Of a stretch of 33,554 bases of DNA, positions 26,565 to 33,554 are shown in pieces. Below the pieces are notes generated by a model, which did no database searches, was not told the origin of the DNA, and was given only the letters and a program-made list of their open reading frames with translations. The position numbers were made by a program, and so were the translations under genes. How positions within the stretch are numbered: position 1 is the stretch's first letter; every line of letters starts with the position of its first letter. The DNA comes from AM-1111 sp046302135 (GTDB lineage: Bacteria; Bacteroidota; Bacteroidia; B-17B0; Aurantibacillaceae), in the NCBI GenBank assembly GCA_046302135.1, contig JBKCIQ010000086.1, positions 1 through 33,554 on the forward strand, in the 5' to 3' direction.

Positions 26565-26572
26565 CAAATTTA
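26565..26572 (-). promoter_or_regulatory. Candidate -7 element of the RidA gene
   Basis: On the minus strand this reads TAAATTTG, an exact TAnnTTTG, ending 17 bases before the ATG at 26547. No clear -33 TTTG is found. The adjacent inverted repeat at 26577-26593 lies just upstream. Confidence 0.5.
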
Positions 26573-26576
26573 GGAA

Positions 26577-26593
26577 ACAGTTTTTTAAACTGT
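26577..26593. repeat. Inverted repeat in the ridA/purQ divergent region
   Basis: ACAGTTT-TTT-AAACTGT: perfect 7-base arms around a 3-base centre. It lies immediately upstream of the candidate RidA -7 element, where a bound protein could affect transcription. A repressor or activator site is possible, and no known operator is recognised. Confidence 0.4.
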
Positions 26594-26653
26594 ATGTTTG
26601 AAACAACACAATAAATACATGAGATCAAAAAGGGGGTGAATAATTGAATAATT

Positions 26654-26661
26654 TATCTTTG
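26654..26661 (+). promoter_or_regulatory. Candidate -7 element of purQ
   Basis: TATCTTTG matches TAnnTTTG exactly, 21 bases before the purQ start. No matching -33 element is seen at the expected spacing. I see no purine riboswitch or PurR-like palindrome here. Confidence 0.5.
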
Positions 26662-26682
26662 CATTCATAAAAAAATTAATTT

Positions 26683-27381
26683 ATGAAATTCGGTGTTGTA
26701 GTGTTTCCGGGGTCTAATTGCGACGAGGATATGGTTTACGCATTGCGCAACATTATGGGTCAGGAAACAGTAAAGCTTTGGCATAAAAACAGAGACCTGG
26801 AAGGTTGCGATGCAATTGTGCTTCCGGGAGGATTTTCATATGGTGATTATTTAAGAAGTGGTGCTATTGCACGTTTTTCACCGATCATGGAAAGTGTAAT
26901 TGAACATGCGGGTAATGGCGGGTTTGTTTTTGGTGTTTGTAACGGGTTTCAAATTCTTGCAGAAGCAGGGCTTGTTCCTGGAGCTTTACTTCATAACACA
27001 GAAAGAAAATTCATTTGTAAAAATGTTTACATTAAAGCTCAAAACTCTGATACATTTTTAACCAATGCTATCCCTAAGAATAAAGCACTAAAAATACCTA
27101 TTGCTCACGGTGAAGGAAATTATTTTGCAGATGAAAAAACATTAAAACAGCTCAACGAAAACGGACAGGTCATTTTTAGGTATTGTGATGAGAATGGAAC
27201 CGTAAATTCAGAATCAAACCCAAATGGTGCCCTTGAGAATATAGCCGGGGTTTGTAATGCGGGTTTCAATGTATTTGGCATGATGCCACATCCTGAAAGA
27301 GCTTGCGACAAAGAATTATTCAACGAGGACGGAAAATATCTTTTTGAATCTGTTTTATTAAGTATTGGGATAAAAAAGTAA
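26683..27381 (+). CDS. purQ: Phosphoribosylformylglycinamidine synthase, glutaminase subunit PurQ
   Basis: A 232-residue class I glutamine amidotransferase that supplies ammonia to PurL in step four of purine synthesis (FGAR to FGAM). Visible signatures are VVVFPGSNCDEDM at the N-terminus, LPGGFSYGDYLR (47-58), the nucleophile Cys86 in FGVCNGFQIL, HGEGNYF (142-148), and the catalytic His203/Glu205 in MMPHPER. All active-site residues are present and the length is normal for the separate PurQ subunit. PurL and PurS are not in the window. Transcription is probably from the TATCTTTG element just upstream. Confidence 0.96.
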   Translation: MKFGVVVFPGSNCDEDMVYALRNIMGQETVKLWHKNRDLEGCDAIVLPGGFSYGDYLRSGAIARFSPIMESVIEHAGNGGFVFGVCNGFQILAEAGLVPGALLHNTERKFICKNVYIKAQNSDTFLTNAIPKNKALKIPIAHGEGNYFADEKTLKQLNENGQVIFRYCDENGTVNSESNPNGALENIAGVCNAGFNVFGMMPHPERACDKELFNEDGKYLFESVLLSIGIKK

Positions 27382-27683
27382 AATTAATTTTACACCCGTT
27401 TGCTTTTTAATTTCTGAGTTTATTTCTCCGGTTCAAGCTTAAGTTTTTTTTATAAATTTCCGGGATTCACTCTGAACCAACATCATGTATCATTAAATAG
27501 TGACCTAAAGACGTATTATATTAACCCAAAATTTTTTAAAAACAGTTTGCATCTTTGAAGTGTTTGCGATGGTTAGTCATGTATTAAAAATACATATCCA
27601 AAAATATTCAATCGTCTGAATCAGATTTAAACCAAATTAGTTAGTCAAGTTAATTGCTAATTTGGTTTAATTGATTAGAAATA
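27382..27683. other. Intergenic region between convergent purQ and the collagen-like gene
   Basis: These 302 AT-rich bases have no ORF of note. They contain a 16-base palindrome overlapping the purQ stop (GTAAAATTAATTTTAC, 27378-27393), a small hairpin (ATGTATT-AAA-AATACAT, 27579-27595) and a perfect 14-base inverted repeat near the right end, listed separately. No standard GC-rich terminator for purQ is visible. Confidence 0.6.
27627..27670 (-). terminator. Perfect 14-base inverted repeat after the collagen-like gene
   Basis: TTAAACCAAATTAG (27627-27640) and CTAATTTGGTTTAA (27657-27670) are exact reverse complements with a 16-base loop. On the minus strand the hairpin begins about 13 bases after the stop codon of the collagen-like gene. 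It is AT-rich and lacks a clean T run, so it could be a weak terminator, a 3'-end stabilising hairpin or a binding site. Confidence 0.5.
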
Positions 27684-30068
27684 TTAGTAATGAATAATAA
27701 TTCTACCTATGGCACCTGCACCTCCAACAAACGCACCAACTGCATAACCAGCTCCGCCGCCACCGCCGCCAGGAGCAATACCTGCCCCACCGGCTGCATT
27801 AACACCCCCTAAACCACCAAAACCGCCTTGCGCAGCTGCCCCACCGTAAGCAATACCTGAATTCGACATACCATATCTACCATTTTCGCCTGAAATGTTA
27901 ATTGTAGCTGATGAAGTACCACCCACCCCACCAATTCCTGTTGGCGCGGCACCACCACTACCGCCTGTTGCACTAATTAAAGGACCTGTACCAAAGCTGC
28001 TAGTGCCACCATTACCACCGGAAACACCTGCAGCACCGCCACTTCCACCGGCACCCACAACAACTGAATAATTGTTTCCAGGCACAACTGTCAAAATTTG
28101 TTTGCCATAACCGCCCCCTCCGCCGCCGCCTGAATTTCCGCTATTGGTGCCGGCACCCCCACCACCTGCGCCCCAGCACTCAACCATTATTTTTGTGACA
28201 CCGACAGGAACAGTAAATGTGAATGTGCCGGAAGTTGCATAAACTTGCATATTACTAAATGCACCTCCACCCGAAGCAGAAGCAGATTGCCATGAAGCAT
28301 TACCGGACGCATCAGATGTTAATACTTTTCCTGCACCCTGTGAGCCATCAGCTATTTTAACTGAGCCTATTATATCAAGTTTTACTGCTGGCGTTGCTGT
28401 TCCAATACCAACTTTACCATCTGTTGTTACCACAAATGAACTATCTGAGCCGCTTGCATCGTTGTTTACATGAAATTTACCTAGAGGATTTGACGTGCCA
28501 ATACCAACAAAACCACCATACTCATTCAATACTAGATTACCATTCCCGGCTAGCCCTGCCCTTCCAGCATTAATTCCAAATGCTCCTCCATTCGTATTAG
28601 ATGTTGAGTATAATTTTAAACTTGGAGAACCTAAGACATAATTTCTGTTAAAGAAATGTGCATGACATGAATCGGAGCTGACACCAACACCACCATTTAC
28701 AGTTAAATAAGATAATGTAGAACTTGGATTAGTTATACCAATCCCAATTTTACCCCCAGCCGTTACTCGAATTCTTTCAGTATCATTTGTTTTAATTATG
28801 AAACTTTGTGCATCCGTAGTTCCAATAAAATTGGTTGTTGGTGTCGTGCTTGCATTTCCGGTCAAACTCCATGCATTTAATGAGCCGGGTGTACCTTGGG
28901 CACCATTACAAATGTATTTTGTTAAAGTTGAATTTACTTCACCGGCGTCTAAAACACCATTATTATTGATGTCTAATCCAACCTCTACTTTGGTTCCTCC
29001 TGTTGCACAGTTAGTTCCTGCTGCTTCGGATGTGGTTTTTACTAATGTGTTTTTACCGTCTATTCCATTTGTTCCGTTAGTGCCTGCTAATCCTTGGGGT
29101 CCAGTAGCACCTGTTGCGCCATTTGTTCCGTTGGTACCTGATGGACCGGTAGGCCCTGTGACCCCATTGATTCCATTAATCCCTGCAGTTCCCGTTATAC
29201 CGGTTGGCCCTGTTGGTCCTTGAGCCCCTGTCAATCCTGTCGGACCTTGAGTGCCAGTTGTACCGTTTGTTCCAGCAGCACCGGTAGGGCCTGTGACCCC
29301 ATTGATTCCATTAATCCCTGCGGTTCCCGTCAAACCGGTTGGCCCTGTTGGTCCTTGAGCCCCTGTGGCGCCATTTGTTCCTACAGAACCGGTAGGGCCT
29401 GTCAATCCTGTTGGTCCGGTAGGGCCTTGAGCGCCTACAGCACCATTAAGTACACTAGTGGTAAAAGAACTACCATTAAAATAGGCAAATGTCAAGGTTC
29501 CGTTTGAATTAACTGTTACTCCTGTAATTCCATTTCCTGCCTGATTTGCATAATTAGCTGAGTCTGCATAATAGCTACTACCTGCCTGGGTTGCGTAATT
29601 AGATGAATCTGAATGAGTACTATTGTTTGAATAGCCCGAGTATAATGAATAGGGCACACTCCAAAGTTTCTGATAAGAACTTACAGTGGAATTGTATGCT
29701 GTTAATGTTATACTCACTCTTAAGTAAGGATCGCCTGCTCCCCAATTAATCTGATTAAATAAACCTGGACTGTTTGTAGTTGGTATTCCTGCCCCAATAA
29801 CTGAATTCAATAAACCATATTGGTCTGTTACATCCGATTGAGTCTCTTCGTAAATCACGGGACCATTATTCCCTTCTTCCAAGGTAAACTTTACAAGTAC
29901 TTGCTGAGTGTTGGCAGGAATTTGCCCTGCGCTATTTACCCCCGCTTGTTGATTTCCATAAGGAACATATACCATTGCCTGGTAGTTAATTCCCTGCGGT
30001 GGCGCCAACTGCGCAAATAAATTGATTGCAAATAAAACAGAGAGTAAAGAGATAATTGTTTTTTTCAT
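27684..30068 (-). CDS. Collagen-like, glycine-rich surface protein (adhesin-like)
   Basis: A 794-residue secreted protein. Signal peptide at 1-20, then an N-terminal beta domain (to about 145) and an S/A/Y-rich stretch (about 146-178, YATQAGSSYYADSANYA). Next comes a collagen-like Gly-X-Y region of about 42 triplets (212-338, GPTGPTGLTG...), a Cys-containing domain with a Ca-binding-like GLDINNNGVLDAGE (about 341-390), tail-fibre-like segments with 'GKIGIG' and 'GKVGIGTATP' motifs (about 395-600), and a C-terminal glycine-rich domain (FTVPVGVTKIMVECWGAGGGG, about 620-794). Such architectures are known for phage-fibre-like and bacterial surface proteins that form trimeric rods. No T9SS tail is visible. 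It is the last gene of a probable operon, 23 bases after the barrel gene. Confidence 0.83.
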   Translation of the reverse strand: MKKTIISLLSVLFAINLFAQLAPPQGINYQAMVYVPYGNQQAGVNSAGQIPANTQQVLVKFTLEEGNNGPVIYEETQSDVTDQYGLLNSVIGAGIPTTNSPGLFNQINWGAGDPYLRVSITLTAYNSTVSSYQKLWSVPYSLYSGYSNNSTHSDSSNYATQAGSSYYADSANYANQAGNGITGVTVNSNGTLTFAYFNGSSFTTSVLNGAVGAQGPTGPTGLTGPTGSVGTNGATGAQGPTGPTGLTGTAGINGINGVTGPTGAAGTNGTTGTQGPTGLTGAQGPTGPTGITGTAGINGINGVTGPTGPSGTNGTNGATGATGPQGLAGTNGTNGIDGKNTLVKTTSEAAGTNCATGGTKVEVGLDINNNGVLDAGEVNSTLTKYICNGAQGTPGSLNAWSLTGNASTTPTTNFIGTTDAQSFIIKTNDTERIRVTAGGKIGIGITNPSSTLSYLTVNGGVGVSSDSCHAHFFNRNYVLGSPSLKLYSTSNTNGGAFGINAGRAGLAGNGNLVLNEYGGFVGIGTSNPLGKFHVNNDASGSDSSFVVTTDGKVGIGTATPAVKLDIIGSVKIADGSQGAGKVLTSDASGNASWQSASASGGGAFSNMQVYATSGTFTFTVPVGVTKIMVECWGAGGGGAGTNSGNSGGGGGGGYGKQILTVVPGNNYSVVVGAGGSGGAAGVSGGNGGTSSFGTGPLISATGGSGGAAPTGIGGVGGTSSATINISGENGRYGMSNSGIAYGGAAAQGGFGGLGGVNAAGGAGIAPGGGGGGAGYAVGAFVGGAGAIGRIIIHY
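29161..29366 (-). repeat. 135-base period direct repeat within the collagen-like region
   Basis: Two nearly identical segments of about 70 bases begin with the same ACCCCATTGATTCC text at 29161 and 29296, offset by 135 bases (45 codons, 15 Gly-X-Y triplets). They encode two copies of GINGINGVTGPTG (residues 251-263 and 296-308). The near identity at the DNA level suggests recent duplication and possible length variation by recombination. Confidence 0.8.
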
Positions 30069-30091
30069 TCTTGAAATTGATAATTAATTTG

Positions 30092-30724
30092 CTAAAGTTT
30101 AAACGATAATCCGATAAGCGCCCGATGAGCTATGTTTTTTGTTTTTTCCCCCTCATCACGTTGTTCAATTTGATTTAAGCCCATATTGAAACGGTATTCA
30201 AAACTCAAGCTCATCGACTCCGTCACTTTAAATCGGCTATTGACTAATAGTCCTGCGTTAATGTCCCATGTTTTTATAATGTCACTTTCCTTTAAGTTAT
30301 AATTTATACTGCCCATGTTCTGTTCTCCGCTTAGTAAATAATCATAACCCAAAATTAAACCGGGTGAAATCGAAATGGTTTCTTTTTGTAGTATTTTAAA
30401 TAAGTAGGCAGTAGAAAAGCCTAAATAATTTAATCTCCATGTAATTGGAGTAGATAAGAATTTTGAATTTGCTCCAAGTTCGCTGTATATAATTTCTGGA
30501 CGAAGCAAGTGCTTTTTTCCAAAACCTAAACCAACACTTAATGCGTATGTGTTTCCTGATGCATAACTTAAATTCTCATCTTTATTTCCATTTGCATCTT
30601 GATAATTAAAACTGCTAAACGTTTTTCCTACATTGAAATTCACCTGTTGTAACATTTTATCTTCCTGTGCGGTGATTATTAAAAAGCTTGAAATTAAGAG
30701 TAATGAAAAAAATATTCTTTTCAT
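30092..30724 (-). CDS. Outer-membrane beta-barrel protein
   Basis: A 210-residue protein with a signal peptide (1-19, ..SFLIITAQ) and alternating amphipathic strands typical of small outer-membrane barrels (for example QVNFNVGKTFSSFNY, TYALSVGLGFGKKHLLRPEIIYSELG, ISISPGLILGYDYLL, MSLSFEYRFNMGLNQ). It ends with RALIGLSFKL. Its length and strand pattern fit the 'outer membrane beta-barrel domain' group (PorT-like fold), not the longer PorP/SprF proteins. It lies 3 bases after the small T9SS-tailed gene and 23 bases before the collagen-like gene, so the three are probably one operon and may form a surface assembly (inference). Confidence 0.75.
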   Translation of the reverse strand: MKRIFFSLLLISSFLIITAQEDKMLQQVNFNVGKTFSSFNYQDANGNKDENLSYASGNTYALSVGLGFGKKHLLRPEIIYSELGANSKFLSTPITWRLNYLGFSTAYLFKILQKETISISPGLILGYDYLLSGEQNMGSINYNLKESDIIKTWDINAGLLVNSRFKVTESMSLSFEYRFNMGLNQIEQRDEGEKTKNIAHRALIGLSFKL

Positions 30725-30727
30725 GAT

Positions 30728-31201
30728 TTAGTTGGTTATAATTATTTTGAAAGAAGAAGATTTATCTGCTTTTATGATTTGTAGATGATACAAACCATTT
30801 GCAGGTTGATCTAGTTTAATATCGACAATTTTATTACCATTAGCATTATTTTTTAGAATTACTTTTCCTTGAGGATCTGATATGAGGTAATCGTAATTAG
30901 AATCATCTAACAAATCAGCTTGAAAAGAAAACTGGCCGTTATTTGGATTTGGAAAAACTTTTACATTCAATTCATTTCTCTCAACGCTAAAATAAAAGGG
31001 TTGATGAAATCCTTGTCTGATTGACGAACCATCTTCATTTTTAGTAAAAGAAATTGCACTTGGTTGTCCGGCTGTTTGTTGAATAATTATATTTCCATTT
31101 GATATGGAGGAACCAATACTGCCAATAGTTGACCTTACAATTTGTTGAGCAAGTGAAGAAGTGCAGAATAAAATAAAAAAGTACGGTATTAGTTTTTTCA
31201 T
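30728..31201 (-). CDS. Small secreted protein with T9SS type A tail
   Basis: A 157-residue protein, starting at the ATG at 31201 (a TTG one codon upstream also opens the frame). Signal peptide at about 1-18 (..CTSSLAQQ), a short middle part with the pattern SIGSSISNGNIIIQQTAGQPS and IRQGFHQP seen in many small Bacteroidota T9SS cargo proteins, and a C-terminal type A sorting domain (VFPNPNNGQFSF, YLISDPQGKVILKN, GLYHLQII, IIITN). The mature part before the tail is only about 65 residues, so it may be a structural subunit or a carrier. It is the first gene of the operon with the barrel and collagen-like genes. Confidence 0.78.
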   Translation of the reverse strand: MKKLIPYFFILFCTSSLAQQIVRSTIGSIGSSISNGNIIIQQTAGQPSAISFTKNEDGSSIRQGFHQPFYFSVERNELNVKVFPNPNNGQFSFQADLLDDSNYDYLISDPQGKVILKNNANGNKIVDIKLDQPANGLYHLQIIKADKSSSFKIIITN

Positions 31202-31241
31202 CAAATATTTAATTAGTCGTTTAACGTCATTATTTAGAGTG

Positions 31242-31249
31242 CAAATGTA
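31242..31249 (-). promoter_or_regulatory. Candidate -7 element of the collagen-like operon
   Basis: The minus strand reads TACATTTG, an exact TAnnTTTG, about 40 bases before the ATG at 31201. A TTTA lies 17 bases upstream of it, a weak -33 match. Confidence 0.5.
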
Positions 31250-31296
31250 TTAAAAACTATATTGGTTAAACTTAGTTTTGTACTACAAATAATTTT

Positions 31297-32463
31297 TTAC
31301 TTAGTAATAAGCCATCTTATTACAGACAGCAATTCCTGATTTCTATAAATACGTAAAAAGTAAATTCCTTGGTTGAGTGATTCTGTACTCATTATAATTT
31401 CCTTTTCATTCACTGATTTTATCTTTAAAATTTCTTGCCCGACTTGATTCATTAAAGAAATAGTAATTCCTTCTGTATTTTCAGGTAAATTAATTTTTGC
31501 AAAGTCACTAGAAGGATTAGGTATGATTGCAAATGACTCACCAAAGCTTTCATTAGTTATCGAATTACAAACCAAAGTACAGTTTTGCTGAGAAGTAATT
31601 CCGCTACCGGTTGATATCAAACTCTGAAATTGGTTTCCGGCGTTGCAACTTCCTTTAAGGTAAAAATCGAGCCATGGCAATAAAACATTTTTAACTGTTG
31701 TTTGCTGTGCGGTTGCAGAAATTGTTGCTTGAGGTGAACATGTTCCTTCTCCGAAATAACAATTGAAATTATAATTTGCGAACTGACAGTGACTTCCACC
31801 CGTGATACTGACAAAAGATTTGCAGGCAGATATGAGTGAGTCATACATTGGAATCTGGTGTTGTGTAGGTGGAGTTACACAATCATTTCCACCTGAAAGT
31901 ACAAGAGTAGGTATCGTTATTCCTGATGCGGCTGTGATCGATGGAGGTGTGGTGTTGGCCGCTGCTAATGTTGCCAAAGCAGTTATGGTATTATCATATT
32001 GTATAGATAAAAAGGCGGAGCCTCCGCCCATTGAGTGTCCCATTGCCGCTGAGGTTCCGGTATTGGAATTAAAAAATGGGGAAGCCGAGTTCAATGATTC
32101 ATTTTTCATTGCGCCAACCAGAAATGCAATATCTTTTCCAAAATCTGTGTGTGAGGGAGAAAAAGATGTTTCAGTTGTTGGAAAAACCATGATATATCCC
32201 TCAGGAACCAGAGCATTCCAAACCACATCGTAAGCGCTCCAGGCCATTACAAATCCATGCCCAAATACCAATACAGGAAATTGTCCGCTAGCTATTGCAA
32301 CGTTGTCTCCGGCTGTGTTTGCCGGGTAATATATTTCAGTTGTAATTGAACGGTTATTACGCGACGCGTCAGTAAAACTTTTTTGACGATGGCCTATCTG
32401 AAAGGGTTGAGCTGTTCCAAACAGAAAAAAAGAAATAAATAAAAGTGAAAGTATTTTTTTCAT
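31297..32463 (-). CDS. Secreted alpha/beta hydrolase (PETase/chlorophyllase-like) with T9SS type A tail
   Basis: A 388-residue protein starting at the ATG at 32463. An in-frame TTG at 32481 overlaps the candidate promoter and is rejected. Signal peptide at about 1-18, then an alpha/beta hydrolase domain with oxyanion region VFGHGF (66-71), nucleophile Ser144 in GHSMGGGS, Asp194 in SGGNDCVTP and His225 in TGGSHCQF. The block ..PMYDSLISACKSFVSITGGSH resembles by eye the region around the catalytic Asp and His of PETase/dienelactone-hydrolase-like esterases. The T9SS type A tail is IPNPSSDFAKINL to WLITK. Eight Cys are present in the mature part, so disulfides are likely. Ester hydrolysis at the cell surface is inferred; the substrate is unknown. 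Confidence 0.85.
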   Translation of the reverse strand: MKKILSLLFISFFLFGTAQPFQIGHRQKSFTDASRNNRSITTEIYYPANTAGDNVAIASGQFPVLVFGHGFVMAWSAYDVVWNALVPEGYIMVFPTTETSFSPSHTDFGKDIAFLVGAMKNESLNSASPFFNSNTGTSAAMGHSMGGGSAFLSIQYDNTITALATLAAANTTPPSITAASGITIPTLVLSGGNDCVTPPTQHQIPMYDSLISACKSFVSITGGSHCQFANYNFNCYFGEGTCSPQATISATAQQTTVKNVLLPWLDFYLKGSCNAGNQFQSLISTGSGITSQQNCTLVCNSITNESFGESFAIIPNPSSDFAKINLPENTEGITISLMNQVGQEILKIKSVNEKEIIMSTESLNQGIYFLRIYRNQELLSVIRWLITK

Positions 32464-32478
32464 GGCAACTATTTTGTT

Positions 32479-32486
32479 CAAATGTA
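32479..32486 (-). promoter_or_regulatory. Candidate -7 element of the hydrolase gene
   Basis: The minus strand reads TACATTTG, an exact TAnnTTTG, 15 bases before the ATG at 32463. It overlaps the alternative TTG start at 32481, which supports the ATG. No clear -33 TTTG is seen. Confidence 0.5.
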
Positions 32487-32498
32487 AGAAGATTAGAG

Positions 32499-32520
32499 AT
32501 AAAATCAGTTCTGATTTTAT
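32499..32520 (-). terminator. Hairpin after the T9SS cargo gene at the right end
   Basis: ATAAAATCAG (32499-32508), TT, CTGATTTTAT (32511-32520): a perfect 10-base stem in the 71-base gap downstream of the minus-strand cargo gene. On the minus strand its 3' arm ends TTTTAT followed by a T-rich tail. A weak intrinsic terminator is likely. Confidence 0.55.
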
Positions 32521-32534
32521 AACTCCGAAAATAA

Positions 32535-33554
32535 TTAGTGTAGGGGTACTTTTTTACTAAAAAGTTTACCGTTGCTGAAATGAACATTTACAATGTATAT
32601 CCCTTCGGCAAAATCATTCATGTTTAAACTTATGTGGCTTTTTTGATCAGAAATCCCTTGCTTACCAGTATAAACAAGACGTCCGGCTACATCATAAATA
32701 GTAGCACTCAAAGCATTAGAAGTTGAAGAATAGGCATCAATGTTTACCATACCGTTATTAAAATAAACAATTACAGCATCAGGATTTTCATTCTCACAAC
32801 CGTTTACCATGATTGTATTAGAGAAAGTAAAGTTGCCATTGAAATCGGTTTGGCGTAGGCGGTAATATGGCATTTCAGGTGCAAATGAATTTAATGCATA
32901 CGTGTAATTTTGAGGGACAGTCGTAGTTCCTGCGCCTGAAACAATTCCATCGGTAACAAACTGCTGAGCGTCATTACTTTTTTCAACTGTAAAAAAGTCA
33001 TTGTTTGTTTCCGATTGTGTGTGCCATGTAAGCACGGGTAAATTCTCTACGCACTCTGCTCTAAATGAAACCAATTCAATGGGAAGCGGTGCTGTTACCG
33101 ACGAAAGAACCCATGGAGTATAAGTTGTTCCCAGTGTTATTCCAGTTGCTGTGTGTGAACCTACTGTTCCTGCTGTAGTAACGGCAGGCGTACTGCCAAT
33201 GTTGGAGTTATTAGGTGTCCAGCCTGAAGCAGACCAGTTTTGTGAACCAACGCTACCGGTGTTGTATGGAGCAGTAAGCGTATTCTCTGAACCAAGGTAC
33301 CTAAAGGTTACATCCGCTACTATAGAAGTTGAGCTTGTAATTTCCCACCAACGGTCAATCACCGCTTCATCTGACCCGTCTTGATTGAGCGATGGGTCGA
33401 ACATGTGCAAAACGCCTGAGGCCCAAGGCATATTGTCTGATGCTGAGGTAGGACGTGTCGCAATTGAAATATCCGTGGCAGTGGCTGTTGTTTTGGTAAC
33501 GTTTACGGGGATAAGTAAACCTGCAGTCGTTCCAAAAGGATAGTTGTAAGTATT
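32535..33554 (-). CDS. T9SS type A cargo protein, 5' end outside the window
   Basis: The frame is open from the stop at 32535 to the last base of the window. It has no stop in the 41 codons upstream of the first ATG at 33431, so that ATG is internal and the gene starts further right. The visible 339 residues begin NTYNYPFG and include a beta-rich region with DRWWEITS, FRYLGSENT and PWVLSSVTAPLPIELVSF. A fibronectin-like segment (about 140-240) follows with TWHTQSETNNDFFTVEKS and YYRLRQTDFNGNF. The end is a type A tail (IYDVAGRLVYTG, GIYIVNVHFSNG, KKVPLH). This arrangement is typical of large Bacteroidota surface proteins. The N-terminal domain and function cannot be seen. Confidence 0.85.
   Translation of the reverse strand, partial: NTYNYPFGTTAGLLIPVNVTKTTATATDISIATRPTSASDNMPWASGVLHMFDPSLNQDGSDEAVIDRWWEITSSTSIVADVTFRYLGSENTLTAPYNTGSVGSQNWSASGWTPNNSNIGSTPAVTTAGTVGSHTATGITLGTTYTPWVLSSVTAPLPIELVSFRAECVENLPVLTWHTQSETNNDFFTVEKSNDAQQFVTDGIVSGAGTTTVPQNYTYALNSFAPEMPYYRLRQTDFNGNFTFSNTIMVNGCENENPDAVIVYFNNGMVNIDAYSSTSNALSATIYDVAGRLVYTGKQGISDQKSHISLNMNDFAEGIYIVNVHFSNGKLFSKKVPLH

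Noticed and set aside
29100..29460. Repeat region considered as a CRISPR-like array
   Set aside because: The repeats are in-frame Gly-X-Y codons without uniform repeat-spacer structure and lie inside a coding gene.
28798..29507. Two + strand ORFs (141 and 95 codons) with V/P-rich or C/S-rich translations
   Set aside because: They are antisense to the GPTG repeats of the collagen-like gene. Repetitive DNA keeps several frames open, and neither has a start signal or family.
32464..32481. Longer N-terminus of the hydrolase starting at TTG 32481
   Set aside because: The TTG overlaps an exact TAnnTTTG element, and the signal peptide begins directly at the ATG at 32463.

Overview
The window looks like chromosomal DNA from an AT-rich member of the Bacteroidota. 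Several proteins end in type IX secretion system (T9SS) sorting domains, both type A and type B (CHU_C, 'gliding-motility-associated'). The Bacteroidota -7 promoter element TAnnTTTG appears upstream of several genes, and there is a Fibrobacter-succinogenes-major-paralogous (FISUMP) domain, an ASPIC/UnbV domain and a WG-repeat protein. I cannot place it below phylum. I found no rRNA, tRNA, CRISPR array, intact transposase or origin.

Layout. (1) 1-8167: the 3' end of a FISUMP-domain protein on the + strand, then three large T9SS cargo genes on the - strand: an LVIVD beta-propeller protein, and a likely two-gene operon of CHU_C-ended proteins. (2) 8313-15460: a conserved membrane/AAA+ cluster. 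A divergent RDD membrane protein faces a tight + strand operon of SpoIIM-like protein, six-TM protein, DUF4129, DUF4350, MoxR ATPase and DUF58 protein. (3) 15461-18900: a looser accessory stretch with a small ORF split by an in-frame TAA, a long non-coding gap, an unrecognised secreted protein, a WG-repeat protein and a small outer-membrane beta-barrel protein. (4) 19118-24295: a five-heme c-type cytochrome and an FG-GAP/ASPIC-UnbV protein, both with T9SS type A tails, closed by a strong intrinsic terminator. (5) 24293-27381: a small lipoprotein, an ArnT-like GT-C glycosyltransferase, a RidA-family deaminase of the 2-aminomuconate deaminase subgroup, and purQ. (6) 27684-33554, all - strand: a three-gene probable operon (small T9SS-tailed protein, outer-membrane barrel, collagen-like/glycine-rich adhesin-like protein), a T9SS-tailed alpha/beta hydrolase resembling polyester hydrolases, and the C-terminal part of another T9SS cargo protein cut by the window end.

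How the parts relate. Seven proteins carry a recognisable T9SS sorting tail (five type A, two type B), so much of the window encodes what is displayed on or released from the cell surface. The T9SS machinery itself is not here. The most functionally suggestive surface items are the five-heme cytochrome and the PETase-like hydrolase. The MoxR cluster is known by conservation but its biochemical role is still unclear. No clear new multi-gene defence or mobile system is visible. The best candidates for novelty are the T9SS-delivered cytochrome, the accessory stretch at 15.4-18.9 kb, and the collagen-like operon.
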